The notes: generated from the letters alone by a model not told the origin. Positions 46,343-57,400 are shown, counted from the stretch's first letter. The stretch is DNA of 64,000 nt from Euptelea pleiosperma (GCA_035048495.1 CM068547.1:32186502-32250501), one strand, 5' to 3'. Numbers and translations are program-made.

Positions 46343-48005
46343 GGGTGGCGTTATTTGCACACACCTTTTTTGAGTGATACCCACCTCTTATTTGCACATA
46401 CCCAAAGTTGTGTGGAAAAAAAATAAATTGAACGAATAGGAACTCACCACTACCGTCCTCTTTTTCTTCACCACCACTCCCTCCCTCTTCACCACCACTA
46501 CACCACCACCACCACCACTCCCTCCCTCCATCTCTCTCTCTTACCTGGTGGTGGGCGGCGGCCTCATCCTCTTCTTCTTTGGACAGCCTCCTCTTCCTCT
46601 TCTTCTTCGGACAGCCTCCTCTTCCTCTTCTTCTTCTTCTCCGGGCGGCCTTCTCTTCTACTTATTCTTCTTTCTCTCTCTCTCGTCTTACAAAAAAAAA
46701 AAATAAAAAAATAAAAAAAATAAATAAGTAAATAAATTCGCCCGTAGTAACACAGGGTAGACATGGCTTTGGCCATATCGGTAGCCAATTGCTGACATGG
46801 CCAAAACCATGTGATGCAGGACATTTAACCAATACTCCCCAAAAGCCGCGACTGTTGGTAGCGTGAGATTAAATTCCTTTATCTCATAGGATCTATCTAG
46901 GTTCTCGGTTGACACGACCCCTCGTGGGCCTATATCACATAGGCCACCTCCTCGTGGGCCCATATCACACAGGCCACCCCACCCCGAGTGTGCTCCATAT
47001 TACACAGGCTACCTCACTCGAGCCCGGTGTGAAAATGCCCTTGCATTAATCACCCCCGGTGAGGAGACTCGAACACGAGACCTCCCGCTCTGATACCACT
47101 TTGATGCAGGACATTTAACCAATACTCCCCAAAAGCCGCGACTGTTGGTAGCGTGAGATTAAATTCCTTTATCTCATAGGATCTATCTAGGTTCTCGGTT
47201 GACACGACCCCTCGTGGGCCCATATCACATAGGCCACCTCCTCGTGGGCCTATATCACACAGGCCACCCCACTCCGAGTGTGCTCCATATTACACAGGCT
47301 ACCCCACTCGAGCCCGGTGTGAAAATGCCCTTGCATTAATCACCCCCGGTGAGGAGACTCGAACACGAGACCTCTCGCTTTGATACCACTTTGATGCAGG
47401 ACATTTAACCAATACTCCCTAAAAGCCGCGACTGTTGGTAGCGTGAGATTAAATTCCTTTATCTCATAGGATCTATCTAGGTTCTCGGTTGACACGACCC
47501 CTCGTAGGCCCATATCACATAGCCTACCTCCTCGTGGGCCCATATCACACAGGCCACCCCACCCCGATTGTGCTCCATATTACACAGGCTACCCCACTCG
47601 AGCTCGGTGTGAAAATGCCCTTGCATTACCATGTCCACCCTATGATACCGATACGGGGCAATTTTTTTTTTAAGGGAGAGGGGGAGAAAGAGATCTCTCC
47701 CTCCCTCCTCTTCCTTCTCCTCCTCTTTTTCTTTTTCTTTCTCTCTCTCTCTCCCTCCCTCCCTCCCTCCCTCCCTCGGAGAAGAAGAGGAGGCTACTTG
47801 GAGAAGAAGAAGAAGATGAGGAAAAGGAGGCCGCCGGGAGAAGAAGAAGAGGAAGAGGTCCGCCTCCTCCTCTTCTTCTCTCTCTGTGGTGGAGTTTTTA
47901 TTAATTTTTTATTTTTTATTTTTTTTATTTTTTGGCGTTATAACTTATTTGCACACACCAAGAGGTGGGTGTCACTCAAAAAAAGGTGTGCAAATAACAC
48001 CACCC
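46343..48005. mobile_element. 1.66-kb inverted-repeat transposon with 8-bp target duplication
   Basis: Perfect 8-bp duplication TTTACTAA at 46335-46342 and 48006-48013. The ends begin GGGTGGCGTTATTTGCACAC and its near-complement, with pairing for about 50 bp through TTTTTTGAGTGATACCCACC. Inward, CTCCTCTTC-rich DNA on the left pairs with GAAGAGGAGG-rich DNA on the right, and 'cccgtagtaacacagggtagacatgg' pairs with a partner near 47630-47660. The element is therefore a long palindrome of about 840 bp, interrupted by an 817-bp TRIM near its centre. No transposase frame; the open frames are low-complexity. The 8-bp length suggests hAT. Confidence 0.8.
46812..47628 (-). mobile_element. Tandem TRIM retrotransposon: three 237-bp LTRs and two 53-bp internal regions
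   Basis: LTRs lie at 46812-47048, 47102-47338 and 47392-47628, all 237 bp. Internal regions 47049-47101 and 47339-47391 are 53 bp. In minus orientation each internal region starts three bases after the LTR with TGGTATCAGAGC (+ strand 47087-47098; one copy has a change), the initiator Met tRNA primer-binding site, and ends in a CCGGGGGTGAT purine-rich stretch before the next LTR. LTR ends are TAATGCA...TGCATCA. A perfect 5-bp duplication CCATG (46807-46811 and 47629-47633) flanks the whole array. It has no coding capacity and would need enzymes from another element. A B-box-like sequence in the internal region makes a SINE reading tempting, but the LTR layout and 5-bp duplication favour TRIM. 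Confidence 0.85.
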
Positions 48006-48098
48006 TTTACTAATTAGGGTCTAATTCGATGGTTACGATAAAACCCGTTCGAATTCAATATCTAGAGATCATCAATCATATTGATTTTTGGTTTGTAG

Positions 48099-48374
48099 CA
48101 AGGTTTAAAAAACGGCCGTTATAACGAAAATATCGGCTGTTATAACAGATTCGGACCTACCCTAGTATGTTGTGAAAAAACGGCCGTTATTTTCCTTTTT
48201 CCAATTATATTCAGTTATTTTTTATTTTTCAACGCCATTTTTACTGTTTTTTCTAGTTATTTTCCATTTTTGCCCCTTAGTGGTTTTTTTTCTTGATATA
48301 ACGGCCGTTATAACCGAAAAAACGGTAACGCCCCCAGTACGTTATACAGTTATAACGGTCCCCTTTAAACCTTG
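48099..48374. mobile_element. hAT-type fold-back MITE, family FB3 (276 bp, reference copy)
   Basis: Perfect 8-bp duplication GTTTGTAG (48091-48098 and 48375-48382). Ends are CAAGGTTTAAAAAACGGCCG and CCCCTTTAAACCTTG. The interior is made of ATAACGG, ACGGCCGTTATAA and GTAACGCCCCCAGT words and is palindromic. CAAGG matches the YARNG end motif of hAT transposons. Confidence 0.85.
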
Positions 48375-49118
48375 GTTTGTAGTACCAGGGTGGACCAATC
48401 TTCCATGGGTCAGCGGATCCGAAAGAGGATGCCATGTGGCACGTTTTCAAGCACCCCGCAAAATGAACACAAAGTGATTACACGATGGTTTGAAAGGAAA
48501 AAAAAAAGAAAGCACTTTTTATTTTTATTTTTTATGGAAAAAAAAAGATGGGAGTGGCAATTTTATAGCGTGTATCAATGAGTGATTGCACCGGAACGTT
48601 CGTCTTGTCGTCTTCAATATAATATTTCTCAAATCTTTGTTATAATGCTTCGCATTTATGCTTTCTAAGCTTTTATTCTCTACTTGGAATAATCCACAAT
48701 TATCTCAAGACTACTTTAACCATCCTTACAATATTATATGTCTTTCGTGTCCCTTCTCTTAAATAACTCTTGGTGTTCCTGTGCTTGGCGGTGGATTTCT
48801 AGAATCCCAAAGTGTTTTCAGCGCTGAGCTGGCATCATTTTTTTTTTTTTTTACTTTTTGGGGCGTTGACAACCACTGTTGGATTTGCGAAATCCACGGC
48901 CAAACAAGGTGTTTAGGGCTGGCAATCGATCGGGTTCAAGTCGGATTGGTACTGATTTGGTACCGATCCAAAAAGAAATCCAACCGATCCGAACCCGATC
49001 GGATCAAAAAAAATTCAGCCCTAGAGGTGTTGAACATCGAGAGGAGTCAGAAAAAAAGGGGGTCCTTGAAGCCTGAGTCATGTTATAATGGTTCAATTCG
49101 TTTCTATCGAAGTATAAG

Positions 49119-49368
49119 GCCCTGCTTGGTTCAATGCAAATCGGATGCAATGCAATCACTTGCCACTGTTTTGAGATTACATGTGATGGTTGGGGGCGTG
49201 CAAATGAGCTGGTGTGTAAGTGGTTGCCAAGCCATTGCAAACTCTTTTAGAAAATGGATGCAAGCATGTACAGCCTAAAAACTGTGGCAAGTTACTCGCA
49301 ATGAAACTCACCGCATTTGCACTGGAGTACTGCAAAATGCATCTTAGTGCAGTGAACCAAACAGGACC
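49119..49368. mobile_element. Tourist-like MITE candidate (250 bp)
   Basis: Ends GGCCCTGCTTGGTTCA and TGAACCAAACAGGACC are inverted. Neighbouring bases are TAA on the left and CAA on the right, so the 3-bp duplication is imperfect. A fragment with the same end stands near 45868-45896. Confidence 0.6.
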
Positions 49369-49625
49369 CAAGAAACAGCAAATACTTGCCGTGACGGAGC
49401 CAGGAATTTGTTTTGGGGAAATTTCAAAGTTGAGGGGGCAGCTGCCCCCCTCCCCGGCTCCGCCACTGAATAATCTAGGATTCCATTATATATTTTCTTA
49501 ACTCAAATCAATTTTATTATTTCTTATGCTATTAAAAAATTATAAATTGTGTCATCATCACCATAAACCTCTTTCGAATGGTATGAAGTCGGCTGCACGA
49601 CATTTTACTACAGTTTTTTTTGTTG

Positions 49626-49689
49626 AAAATTTAGAAACTTCATTTTACGTGGCATGATGTGTCTACGTAAAATGAAGTTTCTAAATTTT
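49626..49689. repeat. Perfect 25-bp stem hairpin
   Basis: 49626-49650 and 49665-49689 are exact reverse complements, with a 14-base loop. The stem includes CATTTTACGT. It is A/T-rich and has no coding frame. It could be a tiny MITE or a small-RNA precursor. Confidence 0.9.
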
Positions 49690-49721
49690 AAGAAAAGGGT
49701 TGGGATCCGCGGAGTCGTCTT

Positions 49722-49862
49722 TTTGCACTAATAATTTCACTAATGCTCTCGGATGTCAATTCCAAGAATCAATGGTGGATTCTCTTTTTGCCAAAACACA
49801 ACCACTGTTTGATTCTATGAATCCACACCCCAGAGCATTAGTGAAATTATTAGTGCAAAAAA
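49722..49862. mobile_element. Fold-back element with 29-bp stem
   Basis: 'TTTTTGCACTAATAATTTCA' near 49721 pairs with its complement ending near 49862; the match runs through CTAATGCTCT. The interior has a second pair around 'tggattc / gaatcca'. Non-coding. Confidence 0.65.
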
Positions 49863-49976
49863 GGTGAGTCCCTTGAGCCTGGTCCTTAAGGAAAATTTTA
49901 CCAAAAAAATGTAGATTTTCTTTCCCTTGAATTGGCCACCGTCTGAATGTCGTGTCGGCAGTGATTCGATCGTCGT

Positions 49977-49993
49977 CATCATCATCATCATCC
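49977..49993. repeat. (ATC)n microsatellite
   Basis: About five to six ATC units inside a short open frame with a run of Asp codons on the minus strand, which is therefore not taken as a gene. Confidence 0.8.
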
Positions 49994-49999
49994 AATCAT

Positions 50000-51880
50000 G
50001 AATCGGAGGGTTATGGATTGAGGAGTGAACCGTAACACACTATTATCATACCTCCTATTATAACATAATTTCAAATTTATTTCATTAGAAAGGTGAGGGT
50101 ATTATGGTCATTAGTGAGTCTCAGGACATTGGTATATTCGGCCAGGCTACTTTTCACACTTTCCTGTATTCACGCCGGGAACAACACCGTCAAGGCACGT
50201 GAAGTGTGAACTCGGTGGGCCACACATGCTTGAATAAACCCGACTAATCTTGATGGGACCCACACGGTCCATCTCCGACCCACCACGACCTTTTAAGACA
50301 TGCGAGCACGACAGAATTTTCCTTATTTGATATTTCCACGTGGCACGCGCTTCAGATATTTCCCCCCCACACAACATTTCTCCGCCGGTTTTGGCATGAA
50401 TTAGCAAAATGTGTTCGCACAAATAGCCTCTGATTTCAATTAAATTACGGAATAGCCCCAACAACCTGAAAGCCGGAGCACACGCACTTGACACGCTCGC
50501 GTATTGCCTTTTTTTTTTGCTTTTAATCGGTCACGCAGACACGCAGGAACGTGTGACCGCCAAATTTAAAAAAATCTCTTAAGATACGACGTAGCTTTTA
50601 AAGTGCAAGTACGTGTAAATATAAGTCTCCGTTTTTTCCTTTGATCTAGTTCTTATATTTTGTGATTTCATAATTTTCATTGACTCACTTATAAAAAATT
50701 AATAATTTTAATAATTCTAAATTTATTTGATAAATATTAATTCTTAATTTCAAATGTTTCGTTAGTAAATTTGTCAAATTATTCACGAGCCGAACCAAAA
50801 AAAGTGCCAATCTCGATCCCGATCCCGATCCCGATCCCGCCTTTTTGAAAAAATAAATAAATTACAAATTGAATATAACTGAATAATTTTTTGAATTATT
50901 CATTTACTGTAAAAAAAAAAATTGCATAAGATAAGAAAATCTGATAATTTTCTTATATTTCTTGACATTTTTGTCGAATTAAAAAAAAAAAATCTGAATC
51001 ATACTCCAAATTTCTAATAATAATCAAGACTGGTAAATAAGTCGACCAATTCACTAAGACGCTAATCAAACAATTCGACCGTTTCATGGGATACCGCAGA
51101 ATGCAAGGGGTGACGGCAGGATCCTACCATTCAAGCCTCTCTTTTTTTCATGTTTTTCTCGAAGGTCTGGAGAAAGCGGCAATCACTAGGAATTCCTTAC
51201 TCTTCCGTTCCTGAAAGGAAGTCAACAAATTAGATAGATGATCAATACTACAAAATAAGTTGACCAATTCACTAAGACGTTAATCAAACAATCCAACCGT
51301 TTCGTGGCATAAGTCAACAAATTAGATAGATGATTTTGACCTTGTAGAACCTTTTTGTGCGTCGGATTGAATGATCGTAGATACTCATTTTCCATCTATA
51401 ATGCTCTTATGACTCAGGATGACGAACGACCCCATTGACAAAATATGAACTATATCTATGATTTGAGCGTCCATAAATACAATTATCTGCTCGACATGGT
51501 ATTGCCATTATGGGAAATGTTCAAGTATAATTCGGGCTTGTCTTTAAAAATGCGTTCAAAAATAATTAAAATAAAATATTGACATTCGTGTGGCGTGATA
51601 TGCACAGTAAGCGGCGACACTGTGTCAGGATGGGGGCGATGCTATTGGCCGACTTGCATCAGGGATGCGCTGGAGTGGGAAGCTTAGGTCGACGTGGGTG
51701 TGAACTGTAAGGAAGTTTTAAGGGTTTCGCATACACATGTGATTCTCAAAATTGCACCATCACTTTTTCCTGGCGCATATGCCATCTAAATATTTCCTTG
51801 CATTTACACACTTTTTCTTTTTGGTAGTGCCTTGCATTTACATTCCATTCAAAAGTACAGAAAACAATAAAAATAAAAAA
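50000..51880. other. Intergenic stretch, no gene seen
   Basis: Contains a (CGATCC)n run at 50812-50838 (four units) and direct repeats of 'gaccaattcactaagacg' near 51043 and 51261 and of 'gtcaacaaattagatagatg' near 51222 and 51305. Otherwise nothing recognised. Confidence 0.5.
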
Positions 51881-51882
51881 AA

Positions 51883-52280
51883 GGGTCAGGCTCCAGTTAC
51901 CGCCCTAAAATGACAGGCTCTTGTTACAGGACACAATATGAGATACGTGGTACACTATTAGAGGACTCTGACCGCATGGATGTTTGTCCAATCCCTAAGT
52001 GGACCTACAAACCAAAAAGCAGCCTGATTATTGATCAATATGCGTTGGAGTTCACTTATTTTCATGGGTTGATCTCAACTGTGGGAATTTGAGCAGTATT
52101 TGAGGTACAAAGATCCAACGCCTAGAAATCACTAATGAGGCTGATTTTTGGGTTGTAGGTCCACCTAGGGATTGGCCAAACATCCATACGGTCAGAATCC
52201 TCTAAGATTGTGCCACATGTCTCATATTGTGTCCTGTAACCGGAGCCTGTCAGTTTAGGGCGGTAATTGGAGTCCGACCC
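51883..52280. mobile_element. Complete fold-back transposon, family FB1 (copy I, 398 bp)
   Basis: Ends GGGTCAGGCTCCAGTTACCG and the complement finishing GAGTCCGACCC, followed inward by 'acaggacacaatatgag' and its partner. The arms carry the shared core and pair nearly end to end. Flanks are A-runs on both sides, so a 9-bp A duplication is possible but uninformative. Confidence 0.8.
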
Positions 52281-52449
52281 AAAAAAAAAAAACCTGGGAA
52301 CGCAGGTGTGTAATGACAGACTCAGTTGTCTGCAAATTATTTATTTCACAAATGTCAGCGCAATTGTTCTCTTCCACGTGGCAAAAAGATATGAACTTTG
52401 CTTTTGTTGGAAGCAAATACATGGGAAATATAGAGATTCGACAAGAGTT

Positions 52450-52740
52450 AAACTTCGCTGACCGTCCACAATATGAGCCACGTGGCATACTCTTAGAGGA
52501 TGATGACCACATGGCTAATGGACCTACAAACCAAAAATTAACCTGATTAGTGATTTCGAACTTCGGATCCTTGTACCAAAATCAACCCATGTAAATTACT
52601 CCAATCCAACGCTTAGATATCACTAATCAGGTTGATTTTTATTTGTACGTCCACTTAGAGATTGTCCATACATCCATACAGTCAGCGTCCTCTAAAAATG
52701 TGTCACGTGGCACATATTATGGGCAGTCAGCCAAGTTTTC
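52450..52740. mobile_element. Fold-back transposon, family FB1 (copy J)
   Basis: Left AAACTTCGCTGACCG plus GCCACGTGGCATAC; right CACGTGGCACATATTATGGG then 'cagtcagccaagtttt'. Confidence 0.7.
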
Positions 52741-52819
52741 CTCGTTCAACAATGGTACTGTCATATGTAATCAATCCAAATGTACGTTCCTGATTACCAC
52801 GTCATAGACAAATAAAATC

Positions 52820-53224
52820 GAGGAAAACTTCTATTACAGCGTTCTGACAGATGCTTCTGTCACAATGCAAAACACAGGACACCTGGCACACTCTTAATGG
52901 ACGATGACCGTATGGATGTTTGGTCAGTCCCTCGGTGGACCTATATACCAAAAATCAGTCTGATAAGTGATTTACAACCTTTGGATCTTTGCACCCAAAT
53001 AACGCTCAATAATGCTCTAATTCTTACCGTTAAAATCAACCCATGAAAATAACTTCAATCGAATCGCTTACTAGTCACTAATCAGGCTGAGTTTTTGTTT
53101 AGAGGTCCACTGAGGGACTAGCCAAACATCCATACGGTCATCGTCCACTAAGAGTGTGCCACGTGACCTGTGTTTTGCATTGTGACAGAATCATCTGTCC
53201 GAACGCTGTGATAGCGTTTTACTC
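52820..53224. mobile_element. MULE-type fold-back transposon, family FB1 (copy K, 405 bp)
   Basis: Ends GAGGAAAACTTCTATTACAG and the complement finishing GCGTTTTACTC, pairing over about 55 bp through 'tctgtcacaatgcaaaacac'. Flanks AATAAAATC (52811-52819) and AATCAAATC (53225-53233) match at eight of nine positions, the duplication length of Mutator-like elements. The core is the shared FB1 sequence. Confidence 0.8.
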
Positions 53225-53245
53225 AATCAAATCTGTGTTAACAGA

Positions 53246-53587
53246 AGTAGAACTTTGATCGACCACAATATGAGCCACGTGGCATACTTTTAGAGGACAC
53301 CGACCTTTTGGCTGATCCCTAGGTGGACGGTGGACCTACATACCAAAAATCAGCCTGATTAATGATTTCAAACCTTTGAATCTTTATCAAAATGGTCAAT
53401 ATGTTAAAATTCCACGGTTAAAAATCAACCCATGAAAACGATTCCAATCCAACGCTAAAAAAATCACTATTCAGGCTAATTTTTTGGTCTGTAGATCCTC
53501 CAAAACTTGAGTCCACACATCCATACGGTCAGAAATCTCTAAGAATATTCCACGTAGCTAATATTAGTCCGTCAGCAAAATTTTACT
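53246..53587. mobile_element. Fold-back transposon, family FB1 (copy L)
   Basis: Left AGTAGAACTTTG plus GAGCCACGTGGCATAC; right ends 'cgtcagcaaaattttact'. It lies about 800 bp upstream of the transcribed leader of the CSLD gene. Confidence 0.7.
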
Positions 53588-53799
53588 CAGCGAATGAAGT
53601 CTGCATTGTCAACCCAGACTACCATTTTCTATAATAAACAAAGCAAAACTTCGATCAACTTTCTGTAATTTTCATGAAAACATAGGGTCATTATGGGGAA
53701 ACTAAAACGAACGTTTTAAGAACCTAGCAAACCGAACCCAGCAGTCCAGCACACACTATCCGACGGTCCCTTCAAATTCCTTTTTAACCCCCCCAAATT

Positions 53800-53826
53800 C
53801 CGCCTCTTCTCTCTCTCTCTCTCTAC
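53800..53826 (+). promoter_or_regulatory. (CT)n tract in the CSLD leader/promoter
   Basis: CTCTTCTCTCTCTCTCTCTC about 580 bp upstream of the start codon. Such Y-patch-like tracts are common at plant core promoters and 5' UTRs. Confidence 0.5.
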
Positions 53827-54042
53827 AAATTTCAGCTCCGAGCTCTCCTCCCGTGTAAGGAAAACTCAAAAAAAGAAACAGAGAAAAAAGAGGAAACCCT
53901 ATCTCTTCTTGTCCGAAAGAGAGAAAAAAAAAAAAACCAGGGAGTAGTTTGTGGAAAGCCGGCGGCGATTTTAGAAGGAGCTTCTTGGGGTTGGGTTTGA
54001 AGGTTTCTCTGTGTTTATAAATTAAAAGAAAGGGTCCAAACG

Positions 54043-54054
54043 ATGGCGTCTTGA
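54043..54054 (+). other. Minimal upstream ORF (3 codons) in the CSLD leader
   Basis: ATGGCGTCTTGA in a strong start context (A at -3, G at +4). If in the mRNA it would be translated and terminate at once. Confidence 0.45.
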
Positions 54055-54115
54055 GGTTGGACTTTAGCTGGGTCAGGACTCAGGACTCAGTCTTTCTTTC
54101 TCTACTCTAGTCGCC

Positions 54116-54178
54116 ATGAAAGCTAAATCCTCAGTTCAGACAGTTGGATTACATCTCATACCCCATTTTCAATCTTAA
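54116..54178 (+). other. Upstream ORF (20 codons) in the CSLD leader
   Basis: ATG in CGCCATGAAA context with a stop at 54176-54178, ahead of the main frame. Peptide not recognised. Confidence 0.4.
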
Positions 54179-54258
54179 AAAAAAAAAAAAGTTGAAACTT
54201 TCCTTCACACAATCAATCCCCTCTTTTAAGTATCCGACGTGATCTGTTACTTCAACAG

Positions 54259-54376
54259 GTACCCTTTTAAAAAAGAATGTCGTCTCTCTAGTACTCTCCC
54301 CTCTTTGATCTTCATTTCAGCTCTTTGTTTTTTTGCTGAAAAATTTGTGATTTTGATTTCTGGGTTTTACTCTCAG
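54259..54376 (+). other. Candidate 5'-UTR intron of the CSLD gene
   Basis: A CAG|GTACCC donor and a T-rich stretch ending TACTCTCAG|GAG 25 bp before the start codon could bound a 118-bp leader intron. An alternative acceptor (TTTCAG) lies near 54319. Inferred from splice signals only. Confidence 0.4.
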
Positions 54377-54401
54377 GAGTCTCAGGAATCAGGATCTAAC
54401 C

Positions 54402-57400
54402 ATGCAGTCGAAATCCTTCAAGGGGAGTCGATCTCTGTCCTCGAGATCGGACGGATTAGAATCAAATCAAGGGAATAAGCCTCCGCTTCCTCCTCCAACG
54501 GTCACCTTTGGACGGAGGACTTCATCAGGTCGGTACATCAGCTACTCAAGAGATGATCTTGATAGCGAACTAGGGAGTGGGGAGTTCATGAACTATACAG
54601 TACATATCCCTCCAACTCCCGACAACCAGCCCATGGATCCGTCGATTTCGCAGAAAGTTGAAGAACAGTATGTTTCGAATTCTCTCTTCACCGGTGGTTT
54701 CAATAGTGTTACTCGAGCTCATCTCATGGACAAGGTGATTGAATCAGAAGCGAACCATCCCCAGATGGCTGGCGCAAAGGGTTCGTCTTGTGCGATACCC
54801 GGTTGCGATGCTAATGTTATGAGCGATGAACGTGGGGTAGACATTCTTCCCTGTGAATGTGATTTCAAGATCTGTAGGGACTGTTATTTGGATGCTGTGA
54901 GGACGGGAGGTGGGATTTGTCCAGGGTGTAAGGAGCCTTATAAATCTACGGACTTGGATGAGATAACTATGGATGCTGGACGGCCACTCCCGTTGCCACC
55001 AGGATCGGGAGGGATGTCGAAGATGGAGAGGAGGTTGTCGTTAATGAAATCAACTAAGTCGGTTTTGATGAGGAGTCAAACAGGGGATTTCGATCACAAT
55101 CGGTGGTTGTTTGAAACTAAGGGGACTTATGGGTATGGGAATGCTATATGGCCAAAGGATGGAGGGTTTAGTGGGAAAGATGACGATGGAGTTAACGAGC
55201 CTTCAGAACTCATTAACAAACCATGGAGACCGCTTACAAGGAAATTAAAGATCCCCGCCGCAGTTCTCAGCCCTTATCGGTATAATCACACACTTTTCCT
55301 AATTCATTTTGTTTTTTACTCTGTTTTTTGGTTTATTTGTTTCGAACGATGAATTGTGATGATGCCTGGATTAAATAATTCTCTGTTTGTTTTTATTGAT
55401 AATCATCAAGTTCATGAAATTGTCGCATTTTCCTTCAATTGTATTGTATTTCATGAATGGATGTGATGGGAGTAGGACACCACACACAAAGAAAAAAGAA
55501 ACAGCAATCACAACGACATATCCAATGAATTCACAATTGTAGGTGGTGGTTCATTGTGATCACTTGCATTTCTCTTAGGGATCTTAGTACAATTAGGTTT
55601 AGATAGGGGTGTTAGTGGGTCGGGTTTGTTTAGGTACCAATAAATCCAAACCCAACTCGATTTTTAATCAGGCCTGAAAGATGGACCTAAACCCAGCCAA
55701 ATTGATCAGGTCTATCGAGTAATTAGATATCAGGTCCCGATAATGAATAGAAACTTATAAGTGAGGACACCATAGTGATGCTGATTATTTATTAGATCCA
55801 AATGGATGGGCCCGAACCCCATAATCAATTTGGATCTTATAGTTGATCTATCGATTGATTGTTGATTTTATCAAATATTGTTACAAGTATTCCAATGTCA
55901 AATAAATACTAAAATGTCAACCCTATAATTGCTTTACTATACCCCCTGAGAGTTTGTGGTCGACTAAATCTGGCATCTGGATCCGTAACCATACCCAACA
56001 CAACTCAACCCATATCTAGGTAGCATAGGATACATATATAACTTGCGCACGCAGATAAGAAAATCGTTATGTGTTCTTTCTGTCATTTTTTTTCTTTTTA
56101 ATCAAACCATATCTATCTTATGCTTGACACCCAAATATTACGGGAAAGAATCCAGACGCTACTGTGCGATATAATACCTTTCAGTAAAAATGATCAAATT
56201 AAAAGTTAAAAAGTATTTTAAATGTAAAAAAAAAAAATTATATGGGCTTTGATTGATATCTTCGTTGCTGGTACTTCATGTTGTCATTATTGCAAATTCC
56301 TTGTGTGTTTTTATGTTACTCCTATTTAACAAGGCACTATGTGACATTTATTTGAACCTTTTTAACAAGGACACGGTTGTTGAATAAAACCTTTAATTTT
56401 ATTTCTGTTATTTCTGCTTCTTCTTATTTACCCTGTAGGTAGGCCGGGATGGAACCAACTTATGACATGTCTAATGTTATATATCATCATTGATTACTTA
56501 TCTATGAACATATATGCAATATTTTAGCAAGACAAATTTGTTATTCATTCCAAATGTAATCACCCTTTTTTCTCCAAAAAGATAATTTTGCACTCTCAAA
56601 TTCTGTAATTACTGAAATCTTTTCATCAGATTCTAGAAGAATTGCTGGCCGCATTTTGGTTCTGATTTAAGTACTTCCCTTCATATTGTCATTTCGGTTA
56701 TATTTTTGGGGAGCTGATGGTGCTAGATTGCTGTAAATCAAGCCACTGTTAGTACGGATTTTTCTGGAGGTTTCTTAAGGGTGCTTTTGTACTTTTACAT
56801 GGTGATATGGAAATAGTTTCGTTTTGGGGTTATATATACCTTGTTTTTCGTGAGATGATTATTATTGTGCCATGAGTTTTCTTTTCTACCTTAGAGCATA
56901 GTGGAATGTGTGAGTCCGTGGACGTACCTTGATCTTGAGGGAACCACATAAATCTGTGTCGTTTGTTGGCATCTTCATATTATTTTCTGTTTTGAGTGAT
57001 TACGTTGTGGTTTACTTGTGATCGCCCCAACAATTTCCTGAGTATTGACATACCATATGAACTAAATTACATTTGTATTCAATATTAGTGCCCTGTTTTC
57101 TGTAATATCAATATGTCTATATTGACACATCCTTTCTGCCTTTCGCCGCATCTTGGCTCACAGGCTCCTAATCTTTGTTCGAATGGTTGTCCTCGCCCTG
57201 TTCCTGGAATGGAGGATAAGTCACAAGAACGAGGACGCAATCTGGCTATGGGGGATGTCTGTAGTGTGCGAGATCTGGTTCGCCTTCTCCTGGCTGCTCG
57301 ACCAGTTACCCAAGCTCTGCCCTGTCAACCGTGCTACCGACCTTGCTGTCTTGAAAGAGAAATTCGAAACGCCTGGCCCCAACAACCCCACTGGAAAATC

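Noticed and set aside
46564..46824. Open frame rich in Glu, Arg and Lys on the minus strand
   Set aside because: It is the translation of CTTCTTCCTC simple sequence inside the inverted-repeat transposon.
46812..47628. Reading the 290-bp periodic unit as a tandem SINE or satellite
   Set aside because: A B-box-like GTTCGAGTCTCC suggests a SINE, but equal LTR-like segments at both outer ends, a primer-binding site, a purine tract and a 5-bp duplication fit a TRIM better.
47489..48013. 174-codon open frame
   Set aside because: It begins in the TRIM LTR, passes through CTCCCTCC simple sequence and ends in the terminal repeat; composition alone keeps it open.
49756..49995. Frame starting with a run of Asp codons
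   Set aside because: It starts in an (ATC)n microsatellite and covers a fold-back element.
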